From Comamonadaceae bacterium (GTDB taxonomy: Bacteria; Pseudomonadota; Gammaproteobacteria; Burkholderiales; Burkholderiaceae_C): DNA of 64,000 nucleotides. The notes below the pieces were generated by a model that searched no databases, had not been told where the DNA came from, and worked only from the letters and a program-made list of their open reading frames with translations. Position 1 is the stretch's first letter, and every line of letters starts with the position of its first letter. The stretch covers positions 46,820 through 110,819 of the forward strand of contig CANFLX010000005.1 of the NCBI GenBank assembly GCA_947447985.1. The letters are read 5' to 3'. The position numbers and the translations under genes were made by a program. Shown piece by piece: positions 51,519-61,756 of this stretch.

Positions 51519-54332
51519 TTAATGGGCTTGGTCCCAGTTGGGGCCCAGGCCCAGTTCGGCCAGCAGGGGCACTTTGAGCGTCGCCACTTCGGCCATCAGG
51601 CGGGGAACCTCGGTTTTGACCCACTCCACTTCGGCTTGCGGCACCTCGAACACCAGTTCGTCGTGCACCTGCATGATCATTTTGGTGGCGCGGTGTTCGT
51701 CATCAAGCACCTGCTGCACTTTGACCATGCTGAGCTTGATCAGGTCCGCCGCTGTGCCCTGCATGGGCGCGTTGATGGCGGCGCGCTCGGCGCCCGCACG
51801 GCGCTGGCCATTGGGCGAACTGATCTCGGGCAAATACAGGCGTCTGCCAAACACCGTTTCGACATAGCCGCGCGCCTTGGCCTGGTCCCGGGTGTCATCC
51901 ATATAGCGCTTCACACCCGCAAAGCGCGCGAAGTAGCGCTCGATGTAGTTTTTGGCGGCGTTGTTGTCGATGCCCAGGTTGCGCGCCAAACCATAGGCAC
52001 TCATGCCGTAAATCAGGCCAAAGTTGATCACCTTGGCGTAACGGCGCTGCTCGCTGCTGACCTGGTCCACGGTTACCCCGAAGACCTCGGCGGCCGTGGC
52101 ACGGTGCACATCGAGTCCCTGGTGGAACGCCTGCAAGAGCGCGTCGTCGCCGCTCAGGTGCGCCATGATGCGCAGTTCGATCTGGCTGTAATCAGCACTG
52201 GCAATGACACTGCCAGCGGGCGCTACAAAGGCCTCGCGCACACGCCGACCCTCGGCGGTACGGATGGGAATATTCTGCAAATTCGGGTCGTTGCTCGACA
52301 AGCGCCCGGTCACCGCCACGGCTTGCGCGTAATGGGTATGCACCCGCCCCGTGCGGGGATGGGCCAGCTGCGCCAGCTTGTCGGTGTACGTGCCCTTGAG
52401 CTTGGCCAGACCCCGGTGCTCCAAAATCTTGGCGGGCAGCGGATAGTCTTCCGCCAGTTTTTCCAGCACTTCTTCGTCGGTGCTGGGCGCACCGGTAGCG
52501 GTTTTTTTAACCACCGGCAAACCCAGTTTGGTGAAGAAAATTTCGCCAATCTGCTTGGGGCTGCTTAAGTTGAACGGTTGACCCGCCAGCGCGTGGGCCT
52601 CGGTCTCCAATTCCAAAATCCGTGCGCCCAGCGTCTGGCTTTGGGCGGCGAGCGTGGGCGCATCGATCAGCACGCCGTTGCGTTCGACCCGGTAGAGCGC
52701 CTCGCTGCTGGCGATCTCCAACTCGTAGACAAAGCGCAACTTCTCGTTGGCGGCGATTTGCGGCCACAGCAGCTGGTGCACATCCAACGTCATCTCGGCG
52801 TCTTCGCAGGCGTATTGCGCCGCGCGGGCCACGTCCACCTGGTCAAAGCAAATCTGGCTCGCGCCTTTGCCACACAGATCTTCGAAACTCAGGCCGCTGC
52901 GCCCCAGGTGGCGCTCTGCGAGACTGGCCAAACCATGGGGCTTGTGCACTTCGAGCACATAGCTTTGCAGCATGGTGTCGTGCACATAGCCCTGCACTTC
53001 AATGCCGTGGTTGGCGAACACGTGGCGGTCGTATTTCACGTGCTGGCCCAGCTTATGGCCTTGCGCATTCTCGAGCCAGGGTTTGAGCAGCGCCAGCACC
53101 TCGTCACGGTCCAGCTGGTCGGGCGCTCCGGGGTAGCGGTGCGCCAGGGGAATGTAGGCGGCCTGCCCGGCCTGCACACTCAGGCTGATGCCCACAATCT
53201 GGGCTTGCATCTCATCGAGCGAGGTGGTCTCGGTGTCCACGGCCACCAGATTCGCGCCCTGCACCAGCGCCAGCCAGCGCTCCAGCGCCTCGCGCGTGAG
53301 CACCGTTTCATACTCCGTGGCGCGCGCTGGCGCTGGGTCACCAGAGTCACCAAACAGGCTGGTCTGGCCCTGCGGGGCTGCAAGCCCCTCTGAGAACAAA
53401 TCGCCACCCTCCGTGGCTGCGGCCGCCGGTGCCTGTTTCGCCATCTGGGCCGCAGCAGTGCGGGCCAGGCCCTTGAAGCCCACGCGCTCGTAAAAGGCGT
53501 GCAAGCCCGCCGTCTCTTCGTCGCGCACCCGCAACTCGTCAAACGCGGGCAGCCCCGGCAGCCACGGCTGCAGGTCGCAGTCGGTCTTGATGGTGAGCAA
53601 CTGGCGTGCGGTGGGCAGCCAGTCCAAGGCCTGGCGCAGGTTATCGCCGACCACGCCTTTGATTTCATGGGCGTGGGCCACCACGCCCTCCAGGCTTCCG
53701 TACTCCTGCAACCATTTCACCGCGGTTTTGGGGCCGACTTTGGACACACCCGGCACGTTGTCCACCGTGTCACCCACCAGGTTTTGGTAGTCCAGCATCA
53801 GGTGGGCGGGCACGCCAAATTCTTCCTGCACCCCGGCCAGATCGCGGCGCTTGCCGTTCATGGTGTCAATGATGGTGATGCGTTCGTTGACCAATTGCGC
53901 CAGGTCTTTGTCTCCGCTGCTGACCACCACGTCCATGCCGCGCGAGGCCGCCAGCACCGCCAAAGTGCCAATCACGTCGTCGGCTTCCACGCCCGGTACA
54001 TCCAGCACCCGCATGCCCAGCAGGTGCACGACTTCGTGGATCGGCGCGATCTGCAGGCGCAAATCGTCGGGCATGGGGGCACGCTGCGCTTTGTACTGGG
54101 GATAAATCGCGTCGCGAAAGGTCGGGCCCTTGGCGTCAAAAACGCAGGCCACATAGGCGGCGGGCACCTCTTTTTTGAGGGCTTGCATCATGTTGACCAT
54201 GCCGCGCACTGCCCCCGTGGGCGTGCTGCTCGGGTCGCCCGGCACGGCCCGCAAATCGGGCATGGCGTGGAAGGCACGGTACAGATAGCTCGATCCGTCG
54301 ATCAGCAAAAGGGTGTTGTCAGAGGCTTGCAT
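51519..54332 (-). CDS. polA: DNA polymerase I
   Basis: 5' nuclease MQASDNTLLLIDGSSYLYRAFHA, intact 3'-5' exo VAVDTETTSLD, polymerase DYSQIELRIMAHLSGD, QVHDELVFEVP. Confidence 0.97.
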   Translation of the reverse strand: MQASDNTLLLIDGSSYLYRAFHAMPDLRAVPGDPSSTPTGAVRGMVNMMQALKKEVPAAYVACVFDAKGPTFRDAIYPQYKAQRAPMPDDLRLQIAPIHEVVHLLGMRVLDVPGVEADDVIGTLAVLAASRGMDVVVSSGDKDLAQLVNERITIIDTMNGKRRDLAGVQEEFGVPAHLMLDYQNLVGDTVDNVPGVSKVGPKTAVKWLQEYGSLEGVVAHAHEIKGVVGDNLRQALDWLPTARQLLTIKTDCDLQPWLPGLPAFDELRVRDEETAGLHAFYERVGFKGLARTAAAQMAKQAPAAAATEGGDLFSEGLAAPQGQTSLFGDSGDPAPARATEYETVLTREALERWLALVQGANLVAVDTETTSLDEMQAQIVGISLSVQAGQAAYIPLAHRYPGAPDQLDRDEVLALLKPWLENAQGHKLGQHVKYDRHVFANHGIEVQGYVHDTMLQSYVLEVHKPHGLASLAERHLGRSGLSFEDLCGKGASQICFDQVDVARAAQYACEDAEMTLDVHQLLWPQIAANEKLRFVYELEIASSEALYRVERNGVLIDAPTLAAQSQTLGARILELETEAHALAGQPFNLSSPKQIGEIFFTKLGLPVVKKTATGAPSTDEEVLEKLAEDYPLPAKILEHRGLAKLKGTYTDKLAQLAHPRTGRVHTHYAQAVAVTGRLSSNDPNLQNIPIRTAEGRRVREAFVAPAGSVIASADYSQIELRIMAHLSGDDALLQAFHQGLDVHRATAAEVFGVTVDQVSSEQRRYAKVINFGLIYGMSAYGLARNLGIDNNAAKNYIERYFARFAGVKRYMDDTRDQAKARGYVETVFGRRLYLPEISSPNGQRRAGAERAAINAPMQGTAADLIKLSMVKVQQVLDDEHRATKMIMQVHDELVFEVPQAEVEWVKTEVPRLMAEVATLKVPLLAELGLGPNWDQAH

Positions 54333-54361
54333 GGGGGCATTTTGCCTGTGAGGGCGCGCTC

Positions 54362-54367
54362 TACAAT
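54362..54367 (+). promoter_or_regulatory. Putative -10 element TACAAT before thrB
   Basis: GCGCTCTACAATGGGCG in the polA/thrB divergent region. Confidence 0.4.
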
Positions 54368-54440
54368 GGGCGTTGACCTTTTGGCGGCGGACTCCCCGTG
54401 CGCGGCCCATCTCTCAGCGTTCTTCACACAGGTTGGATTC

Positions 54441-55415
54441 ATGGCGGTTTACACGGAAGTTTCATTCGAAGAGGCCAGTGCCTTGTTCGAACACCTGGGG
54501 CTGGAACGCCTGACCGCCCTGGAAGGCTGCAGCGGCGGCATCGAAAACACCAACTACTTCGCCCACACCGAAGGCCCCAGCTATGTGCTGACCCTGTTCG
54601 AACGCCTCACGCACCAGCAACTTCCGTATTACCTGCGCCTGATGGCGCATTTGGCCTCCCACGGCGTCGCCGTGCCCAAGCCCACACCCGACGCCCAAGG
54701 CGAAGTGGTGCACACGCTGTGCGGCAAACCCGCTTCGGTGGTGAGCCTGCTGGCAGGCAAAAGTGAATTGGCCCCCAGCGCCGCACACTGCGCGCAAGTG
54801 GGTGCGGCCTTGGCGCGCATGCACCTGGCGGGTCGCAGTTTCAATATGCGGCAAGATAATTTGCGCGCCCTGCCCTGGTGGAACGAGACCGTGCCGGTGG
54901 TGGTGCCGCACCTGGAGGCGGCGCAGGCCGCCCTGTTGCAGTCGGAATTGGCCTACCAGAACCATGTCGCCACCTTGGCAGGCTATGCCGCGCTGCCGCG
55001 CGGGCCCATCCACGCCGATTTGTTTCGCGATAACGTCATGTTCTTGCCGTCAGCGCCCGATGGCGATGCGCCCGCGCTCGGCGGTTTCTTTGATTTTTAC
55101 TTTGCCGGCAACGACGCCTGGGTGTTTGACATCGCGGTGTGCTTGAACGACTGGTGCGTGGATTTGGACAGTGGAGCCAGCATTGCCGAGCGCGAGCATG
55201 CGTTTCTAGAGGCCTATGGCCGCGTGCGCCCCTTGGAAGCGGCAGAGCGCAAGCTGTTGCCCGCCATGCTGCGCGCGGCCGCCTTGCGTTTTTGGCTCTC
55301 ACGCCTGTGGGATTGGTACCTGCCCCGCGAGGCCAGCATGCTCAAGCCCCACGACCCCACCCGATTCGAACGGCTGCTGCGTCAGCGCATCGCCCACCCC
55401 GAGAACAGCCTATGA
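54441..55415 (+). CDS. thrB: Homoserine kinase (ThrB type II)
   Basis: MAVYTEVSFEEASALFEHLGL, EGCSGGIENTNYFAHTEGPSYVLTLFER, HADLFRDNVMF, GFFDFYFAGNDAWVFDIAVCLNDWC. Confidence 0.94.
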   Translation: MAVYTEVSFEEASALFEHLGLERLTALEGCSGGIENTNYFAHTEGPSYVLTLFERLTHQQLPYYLRLMAHLASHGVAVPKPTPDAQGEVVHTLCGKPASVVSLLAGKSELAPSAAHCAQVGAALARMHLAGRSFNMRQDNLRALPWWNETVPVVVPHLEAAQAALLQSELAYQNHVATLAGYAALPRGPIHADLFRDNVMFLPSAPDGDAPALGGFFDFYFAGNDAWVFDIAVCLNDWCVDLDSGASIAEREHAFLEAYGRVRPLEAAERKLLPAMLRAAALRFWLSRLWDWYLPREASMLKPHDPTRFERLLRQRIAHPENSL

Positions 55416-56191
55416 AACTCCATATTCTTCCAGCCCGACAGGGTGTCGTGTGGGTCAGAAAGGGCATCCGAACCTTTTTCCGGCAACCGCTGGCGCTGTC
55501 GGGTTTGTTCTTTATTTTTATGGCGCTGATGTCCGTTTTGAGCCTGGTGCCGGTGCTGGGCAATGCGCTGGCCTTGGGTCTGCTCCCCGCAGCGACGCTG
55601 GGTCTGATGGTCGCCACCCAGCTGGTGACCCAAGGCAAGTTTCCCAAACCCCTGGTACTGCTGAGTGGATTTCGCGCGGGCCGCACAAAATTGCGTGCGA
55701 TGGTGGTGCTGGGCGCCTTGTATGCCGCGGCCATTTTGTTGACGATGGCTGCCAGTGCACTGGTCGACGGTGGAAAATTTGCAAAGTTGTACCTGCTCGG
55801 CAGCAGCATGGATGCCGATATCTTGCAAGACGCCAGCTTCAAGTCGGCGGCGATGCTGGCGATGGCGCTGTATTTGCCGGTATCCCTTCTTTTCTGGCAC
55901 GCGCCCGCTCTGGTCCATTGGCATGGGGTGTCGCCCATCAAAAGTTTGTTCTTTAGCGCCGTGGCGTGCAGCCGCAATATGGGTGCCTATATCGTTTACA
56001 GCCTGGTCTGGTTTGGACTGTTCCTGGGGGTGAGTACCGTAGCAGCCCTGCTGGCCATGCTGATCGGCGGCGAAGAAAGCGTGGGATCGGTGTTGTTTCC
56101 CTGCGGGCTGGTGATGGCAGCCATGTTTTTCACCTCCATCTATTTCACCTACGCCGACAGCTTCGACGCCGGGACGGACGTGCTGGCCTGA
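55412..56191 (+). CDS. BPSS1780-like integral membrane protein
   Basis: MKLHILPARQGVVWVRKGIRTFFRQPLALSGLFFIFMALMSVLSLVPVLG; start overlaps thrB stop. Confidence 0.82.
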   Translation: MKLHILPARQGVVWVRKGIRTFFRQPLALSGLFFIFMALMSVLSLVPVLGNALALGLLPAATLGLMVATQLVTQGKFPKPLVLLSGFRAGRTKLRAMVVLGALYAAAILLTMAASALVDGGKFAKLYLLGSSMDADILQDASFKSAAMLAMALYLPVSLLFWHAPALVHWHGVSPIKSLFFSAVACSRNMGAYIVYSLVWFGLFLGVSTVAALLAMLIGGEESVGSVLFPCGLVMAAMFFTSIYFTYADSFDAGTDVLA

Positions 56192-56278
56192 CCCCGCGAC
56201 CCGCCGGGGTGCAGTAACGCGTCGACACGGCACTGTCACACAAGGGTCGTAGTCTTGGCACCTTCGAGCCTCACTGCC

Positions 56279-56854
56279 ATGCTGATCAAGACCGTGCCGC
56301 CCCTGAATTCCCGATTTTTCTGGTCCCGGCTTGCCATCGTGGTCTTGTCAGGCGCCTGCGCCTTACCCGTTTCTGCGCAATCCGCCACGACGGCAGCAGC
56401 GCCACCTGTTCTCAATGTACCCGTCGCCCTGCGCTTGATCGACTTTTTCCAAATGCCTGTAGGCGCCAAAGGCCTGGTGCTCAGCGATCAGACACGCCAA
56501 GCCCAGGGCCAACAAGTCCGCTTGGTCGGCTATGTGGTGCAGCAGGAAGTTGCCACCTTGGGGCAGTTTCTGCTCACACCGCGGCCCGTGCTGATGAGCC
56601 AGCACGCCGATGGCGAGGCGGATGACCTTCCGCCCGCCACCGTGCTGGTCCGCTTGGCGCCCGAGCAGCAAGCGTGGGCTATCGCCCATGCGCGTGGTCT
56701 GGTCGAGGTGACGGGCACTTTCGATACCGGCCGCAAGGAAGAAGCAGACGGGCGCGTCTCGTGGTTCCGCTTGCAATTGGGGCCCGATGCCGTGCGCACC
56801 ATGAACCCGTTTGAAGTGACGCAGTACCTGCACAGCCTGCAGCACACGCATTGA
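56279..56854 (+). CDS. Exported protein, DUF3299-like
   Basis: Signal peptide ending LPVSAQ; QQVRLVGYVVQQEV...FLLTPRP...VEVTGTF resembles a DUF3299-type domain (tentative). Confidence 0.6.
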   Translation: MLIKTVPPLNSRFFWSRLAIVVLSGACALPVSAQSATTAAAPPVLNVPVALRLIDFFQMPVGAKGLVLSDQTRQAQGQQVRLVGYVVQQEVATLGQFLLTPRPVLMSQHADGEADDLPPATVLVRLAPEQQAWAIAHARGLVEVTGTFDTGRKEEADGRVSWFRLQLGPDAVRTMNPFEVTQYLHSLQHTH

Positions 56855-56922
56855 CCCATTCACCCATTGCCCCCTTGACTTCCTTCCGCCATTTGTTTCA
56901 ACCCAGCTTGCTTGGACACACC

Positions 56923-58947
56923 ATGAAAAATCAACGATCGCTTCGCTGGACTGCAGTGGCCTTGAGTGCCTTCTCTGCGGCGGCATTTGCCGCGCCCACC
57001 GTCACCCGCCTAACACCACCGAGCGAGCTTTTTTCCAGCGGCCAGGCGGCCCCCGTCATTGCGCGCTTTCTGCCCGGCCAGCGGTTTGACTTGCAGGCCA
57101 CGGTGCGCCCTGACGATGCGAGCAAGCGCATTACGAGTGCGCAATTCAGCATCGACGGCAAAGCGGTCGAGTCCGCTGCTGCGCTCAAAGTGTGCGAGAC
57201 CGCTTGCCTCAAAGGCGTGCCGGCCAACGCCACCTTGGCCACCGTCCGTGCCGTCGGCGTCCAACAAGCGGGCGTCCACCAACTCCGTGTGATTGCCACC
57301 CAGAGTGACGGCCAAACCGTCACGGCGGTAGGTAACTTTGAGGTGGTGCCGCTGGTGGCGGGTGGCCAAAAAATCAAAAACATCATCATCATGCTGGGCG
57401 ACGGCATGGGGGCTGCGCAGCGCACGGCCGCGCGTATCGTGGCGGGAGGCTATGCCCAAGGCAAGGTGATTACGCCGCTGGCGATGGACACTTTTCCTGT
57501 GACTGGCATGGTCAAAACGGCGTCGCTCAACTCAGTGGTCACTGACTCCGCTCCTGGTATGACGGCCTATGTGTCAGGCAACAAAAACAACAACAATGAA
57601 GAAGGCGTGTTCCCGGACGACACGACCGACCCCTTTGACAACCCCCGTATCGAATACCTCAGCGAATACCTGCACCGCACCCAGGGCAAGGCTCTGGGAC
57701 TGGTCACCACCGCCGACGTGTTTGACGCAACCCCCGCGGGCAACGCGGTGCACACCAGCAGCCGGGGCGCAGGCACCGGCATCGTCGACCAGTACCTGGA
57801 CGACCGCCAACTGACCGGATTGGCCGTGTTGATGGGTGGCGGGCGCAAATGGTTCCTGCCCTCCACGACCCCTGGCTCTGCGCGTGGTGACCGCACGGAC
57901 TATGCTTTTTCAGGCACTGAGGCCCATACAGCGGACATTGTCAAACGCTGGGGCGCGTCGCCAGGCGCGTTGGACAAAGACCGCAATTTGCTGGATGACT
58001 TCCAACACGCCGGTTTTCAGTACGCCAGCGACAAGACCAGCTTAGATGCGATCAACCTGGACCAGACCGACCGCTTGCTGGGGCTTTTTGCGCATTCGAA
58101 TATGAATGTGGCCTTGGACAAAATGGACGGCCGCCGCAACAAAGCGCGCGGCATTACCGGCCGCGTGGTCGACGACTACGGCTTCCCTGACCAGCCCATG
58201 CTCGATGAAATGACGGCCAAAGCATTGAAGGTGCTGGACCACCAGAAAAATGGCTTCGTGCTGATGGTGGAAGGCGCATCGATTGACAAGCAAGCCCACG
58301 CCATGGACACCGAGCGTTGGATGCTGGACACCTTGGAGTTTGACCGCGCCATCGCCCTGACCCAGGCCTATGCCGCCAAGCGTGGCGACACCTTGGTGAT
58401 CGTGACGGCCGACCATGAATGCGCCGGTGTCGCCTTGATTGGCGGCTCGCGCGTCAGCGATAGCCGCTTGCAGGCTTTGGTGCGTGAAGGCGGCGGCACC
58501 GCCCTGCGAGACGCCGTGGTGGGCGTGTACGAGCAGGCGGGTTTCCCCAAGTACCGCATCGCCGCGGACGGCTACCCTGAGACGGTGGACATCGACAACC
58601 GCCTGTTGGTGGGCTATGGCGCAAACAGCGACCGGATGGAAGACTTCCGCACCAATGAGCGCCCGCTGCAAGACAGCCAGCAACCCTTTGTCAAAAAAGA
58701 GCCTCTGGCTGCCTATCCTGCCGCTCCCATGGCGCGTGATTTGGATGGCAAATACATGGTCACTGGCCAAGTTCCCGGGGACAGCGCCGTGCATACCGCC
58801 ACCGACATTCCCTTGTCCGCGTTCGGTCCGGGCGCCTACGCGTTTACCGGGGTCATGGACAACACCGACGTGTTTTTCAAGCTGGCGCAGGCCTCCTTAA
58901 AGGGCGCTATCTTGCCAGCAGGCTTTGCCGCTGCCCCCAAACGCTAG
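56923..58947 (+). CDS. Alkaline phosphatase (PhoA superfamily) with extra N-terminal domain
   Basis: NIIIMLGDGMGAAQRTAARI, nucleophile VVTDSAPGMTAYVSG, EGASIDKQAHAMD, VTADHECAG. Confidence 0.92.
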   Translation: MKNQRSLRWTAVALSAFSAAAFAAPTVTRLTPPSELFSSGQAAPVIARFLPGQRFDLQATVRPDDASKRITSAQFSIDGKAVESAAALKVCETACLKGVPANATLATVRAVGVQQAGVHQLRVIATQSDGQTVTAVGNFEVVPLVAGGQKIKNIIIMLGDGMGAAQRTAARIVAGGYAQGKVITPLAMDTFPVTGMVKTASLNSVVTDSAPGMTAYVSGNKNNNNEEGVFPDDTTDPFDNPRIEYLSEYLHRTQGKALGLVTTADVFDATPAGNAVHTSSRGAGTGIVDQYLDDRQLTGLAVLMGGGRKWFLPSTTPGSARGDRTDYAFSGTEAHTADIVKRWGASPGALDKDRNLLDDFQHAGFQYASDKTSLDAINLDQTDRLLGLFAHSNMNVALDKMDGRRNKARGITGRVVDDYGFPDQPMLDEMTAKALKVLDHQKNGFVLMVEGASIDKQAHAMDTERWMLDTLEFDRAIALTQAYAAKRGDTLVIVTADHECAGVALIGGSRVSDSRLQALVREGGGTALRDAVVGVYEQAGFPKYRIAADGYPETVDIDNRLLVGYGANSDRMEDFRTNERPLQDSQQPFVKKEPLAAYPAAPMARDLDGKYMVTGQVPGDSAVHTATDIPLSAFGPGAYAFTGVMDNTDVFFKLAQASLKGAILPAGFAAAPKR

Positions 58948-59099
58948 CTCGGCGCGACTCCGTTCTAAGGGGGCGCCCGGGCGGGCGGCCAATGGTTATC
59001 CGTGTAAACTGGTCTAACCGCAACGCAAGTGGCAAATTTGGGTTTTATGCGCTCCCAATGTGCATGCGGCGGTATCCAATGACCCGCTTAAAGGTAGCC

Positions 59100-60110
59100 A
59101 TGAATCCGTCTAGTCTCCACACGCTGAGCAATCTGGTTGCGCGTAGGTTCACCAGGCTTGTGGTTGGAGGCCTGTTGGCTGGCGTGGGCTTGGTCGCTGT
59201 GGCCCAAACCACCAAGAAATCGGACTTTGTGGCGCCGCCCGCCAACGCAAACATCAATTCCTGCTCCATCTCCGAATTTCGAACCCTGGCCCTGACGACC
59301 CACGACGCGCAGGAGCGCAGCGAAATACTGACCCAGTGGCTTAAAACCAATTCTGCGTCCTGCTCGACGTACCAAATCTTGCTCTTGAGCAGCAACCGCT
59401 CCCAGTGGATGGGCACGGCGGATACCGCCAAAGTGGCGGGCCTGTTTGACCAAATCATCGAAAGAAAGCTCAAGCAGGATCCACAGGCTTTGAAAGCCAT
59501 GTACGGGTCGGAAGGCGCAGCAGCGGGCGGCAGCAAGAAGAAAAGCGAATCGGCCGGGGCCAGTACTTCGTCCATTGAGCCCGGTGGCGCGGCACCTCCG
59601 CCCGGAACCGTCATGCTGGCCGCGGGCGCAGCGCCAGCCGCCGTCGCGGTGGGTGCTGCGCCGGCTGCGACCGCCGCGCAAAGCATCAATATTTCTCTGG
59701 GTGCGAGTGCTCCGCAAGCCGAAGACCTCACGCGCAAACTGCCTTTGGACTCGGAGCCCAAACCCGTGTTTCCGCCCGAGCGGGGTCGGCAGTTGAAAAA
59801 CTATTTTGGCAAGTTGCGTACCGAGATGATTCGCAACTACTTCATGGAAAACAGTTCTCCGGGGAATTGCCCCGAGGGTTTGACCTTTAGCAAAACCGCG
59901 GGATGCGAGAGCCGGGTTGCCGTGCCCTGGAAGTTCGGCGAGCCGCTTCCCCCGAGTGCCAAAAGCTTCCCTATCCCCGAACCCCTGCTTTCTAAGCTGA
60001 GCTTTTATCCTGGCTATCAATTTGTCCGGGTGGGCACCGATATCCTTGCTCTGGAAAAAGACTCGGGCAAAGTCGCTGATGCGGTGCTCAATATGGGCAA
60101 GTCGGGCTAG
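59100..60110 (+). CDS. Exported hypothetical protein with Ala/Pro-rich linker
   Basis: Signal-like hydrophobic N-terminus ending VAVAQ, low-complexity GAAPAA linker, structured-looking C-terminus. No family recognised. Confidence 0.6.
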   Translation: MNPSSLHTLSNLVARRFTRLVVGGLLAGVGLVAVAQTTKKSDFVAPPANANINSCSISEFRTLALTTHDAQERSEILTQWLKTNSASCSTYQILLLSSNRSQWMGTADTAKVAGLFDQIIERKLKQDPQALKAMYGSEGAAAGGSKKKSESAGASTSSIEPGGAAPPPGTVMLAAGAAPAAVAVGAAPAATAAQSINISLGASAPQAEDLTRKLPLDSEPKPVFPPERGRQLKNYFGKLRTEMIRNYFMENSSPGNCPEGLTFSKTAGCESRVAVPWKFGEPLPPSAKSFPIPEPLLSKLSFYPGYQFVRVGTDILALEKDSGKVADAVLNMGKSG

Positions 60111-60177
60111 ATTTTCCGTCCGGAGCAGTCCGCGACGCGCCTGTGCTCAACAGCCCTTTTTTCTGACGGACGGCTCC

Positions 60178-61122
60178 ATGAAAACCCTCAAAATCGTTGG
60201 CCTGGTCCTAGGCGGTTTGGTGCTGCTGGCCATTGCAGGCATTGCGGCAGTCTGGGCGCCTGACCGATCTGCCGAGGATTTGGCGACACGTTGGGCTCCA
60301 CCGCCTTCCCAATTCACGGTGATCGACGGCATGAAAGTGCATTTCCGTGATGAAGGCCCGCGCGACGACCCCCAACCTATCGTCTTGTTGCATGGCACAT
60401 CGGCCAGCCTGCACACCTGGGACGGCTGGAGCGCTGCGCTGCAAGCAAAGCACCGCGTCATTCGCGTCGATTTGCCGGGTTTTGGTTTAACCGGCCCGAC
60501 CGCCGATGGCAACTACCAGATGCCTGTCTACTCGCGTTTCGTCATTGCGCTGATGGACCACCTCCAAGTCAAACAGGCCGTGCTGGCGGGCAACTCCTTG
60601 GGTGGCTACGTGGCTTGGAAGACAGCGGTGGACTACCCCGCGCGGGTAAGCAAGCTGATCCTGGTCGATTCCGCGGGCTATACCACCACCGCAGCATCGG
60701 TACCGATTGGCTTCAAGCTGGCGCAAATCCCGATGCTCAGCGCTTTGATGTCCAACATCCTCCCGCGCCGCGTGGTGGAGTCGAGCTTGCGCAATGTCTA
60801 TGGCGACCCGTCCAAAATCAGTGCCGACCTGGTGGACCGCTATTACGAGCTGGCGCTGCGCGCCGGCAACCGCAAGTCTTTGGCAGCACGTTTTGCGCAA
60901 AACAAACCGGGCGAATTTGAAGCACAAATCCCGCAGATCAAACAGCCGACCTTGATCCTCTGGGGTGGCTTGGACCGCCTCATCCCGCCTGAAAACGCCC
61001 AAAAATTTCACCACGACATCGCGGGAAGCAGTCTTGTGGTGTTTGACACTTTGGGGCATGTGGGGCACGAGGAAGATCCGGCCCTTACCGTGGCGGCGGC
61101 GCAGGCGTTTTTGGCGCGTTGA
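60178..61122 (+). CDS. Alpha/beta-fold hydrolase, membrane-anchored
   Basis: N-terminal TM, IVLLHGTSASLHTWDGW, AGNSLGGYVAWKTA elbow, LGHVGHEEDP. Confidence 0.88.
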   Translation: MKTLKIVGLVLGGLVLLAIAGIAAVWAPDRSAEDLATRWAPPPSQFTVIDGMKVHFRDEGPRDDPQPIVLLHGTSASLHTWDGWSAALQAKHRVIRVDLPGFGLTGPTADGNYQMPVYSRFVIALMDHLQVKQAVLAGNSLGGYVAWKTAVDYPARVSKLILVDSAGYTTTAASVPIGFKLAQIPMLSALMSNILPRRVVESSLRNVYGDPSKISADLVDRYYELALRAGNRKSLAARFAQNKPGEFEAQIPQIKQPTLILWGGLDRLIPPENAQKFHHDIAGSSLVVFDTLGHVGHEEDPALTVAAAQAFLAR

Positions 61123-61126
61123 CCCC

Positions 61127-61681
61127 ATGGAAAACGATCCAGCGCGGTTGGAACGCGCCAGAGCGCAATGGCGCTGGCGCGGCCATGAGCGGCCGCCATT
61201 TGCGCAGGTCCCGGCAGAGGGACAGGTCTCGGTGTGGGATTTTCCGCGCCCGCCAGCCCTGGTGCGTGAAACACGCGAAATCGTGATTCATTGGGGAGAG
61301 ACTTTGGTGGCCCGAACCCATGGTGCCTGGGCCGTCAGAGAGACTGCGCACCCGCCGACCTTTTATCTGCCTCTGGTGGACGTCAACCGCACGCTTTTGC
61401 GCGCTGCGGGCGGCGGCTCGTTTTGCGAGTGGAAAGGCCCTGCCCACTATTGGGATCTGGTCGAGGGCTCCCGCCGCCTGGAACACGTGGCTTGGAGCTA
61501 TCCACAACCCTTGGCCGGTGCAGAAGCACTGGCGGACTGCATCGCGTTTTATGCCCACCCCTTCGCGTGCACCGTGGGCGGTGCACCGGTGACTCCCCAG
61601 CCGGGCGGGTTTTATGGTGGATGGGTGACGCCCGATGTGGCGGGGCCGTTCAAGGGCGATCCGGGTAGCAGCGCTTGGTAG
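61127..61681 (+). CDS. DUF427 domain protein
   Basis: TFYLPLVDVNRTLLRAAGGGSFCEWKGPAHYWDL, AFYAHPFACTVGG. Confidence 0.83.
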   Translation: MENDPARLERARAQWRWRGHERPPFAQVPAEGQVSVWDFPRPPALVRETREIVIHWGETLVARTHGAWAVRETAHPPTFYLPLVDVNRTLLRAAGGGSFCEWKGPAHYWDLVEGSRRLEHVAWSYPQPLAGAEALADCIAFYAHPFACTVGGAPVTPQPGGFYGGWVTPDVAGPFKGDPGSSAW

Positions 61682-61756
61682 CAGCGCCATGACAGGTCGG
61701 TTTTCAGCCGTAGACCATTTTTCATACTCGTTCTGGTCATGCCCAGGGAGTTCACC

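Noticed and set aside
53499-54440. N-terminal extension of the thrB ORF
   Set aside because: Runs antisense to polA; homoserine kinase similarity begins at MAVYTEVSF (54441).
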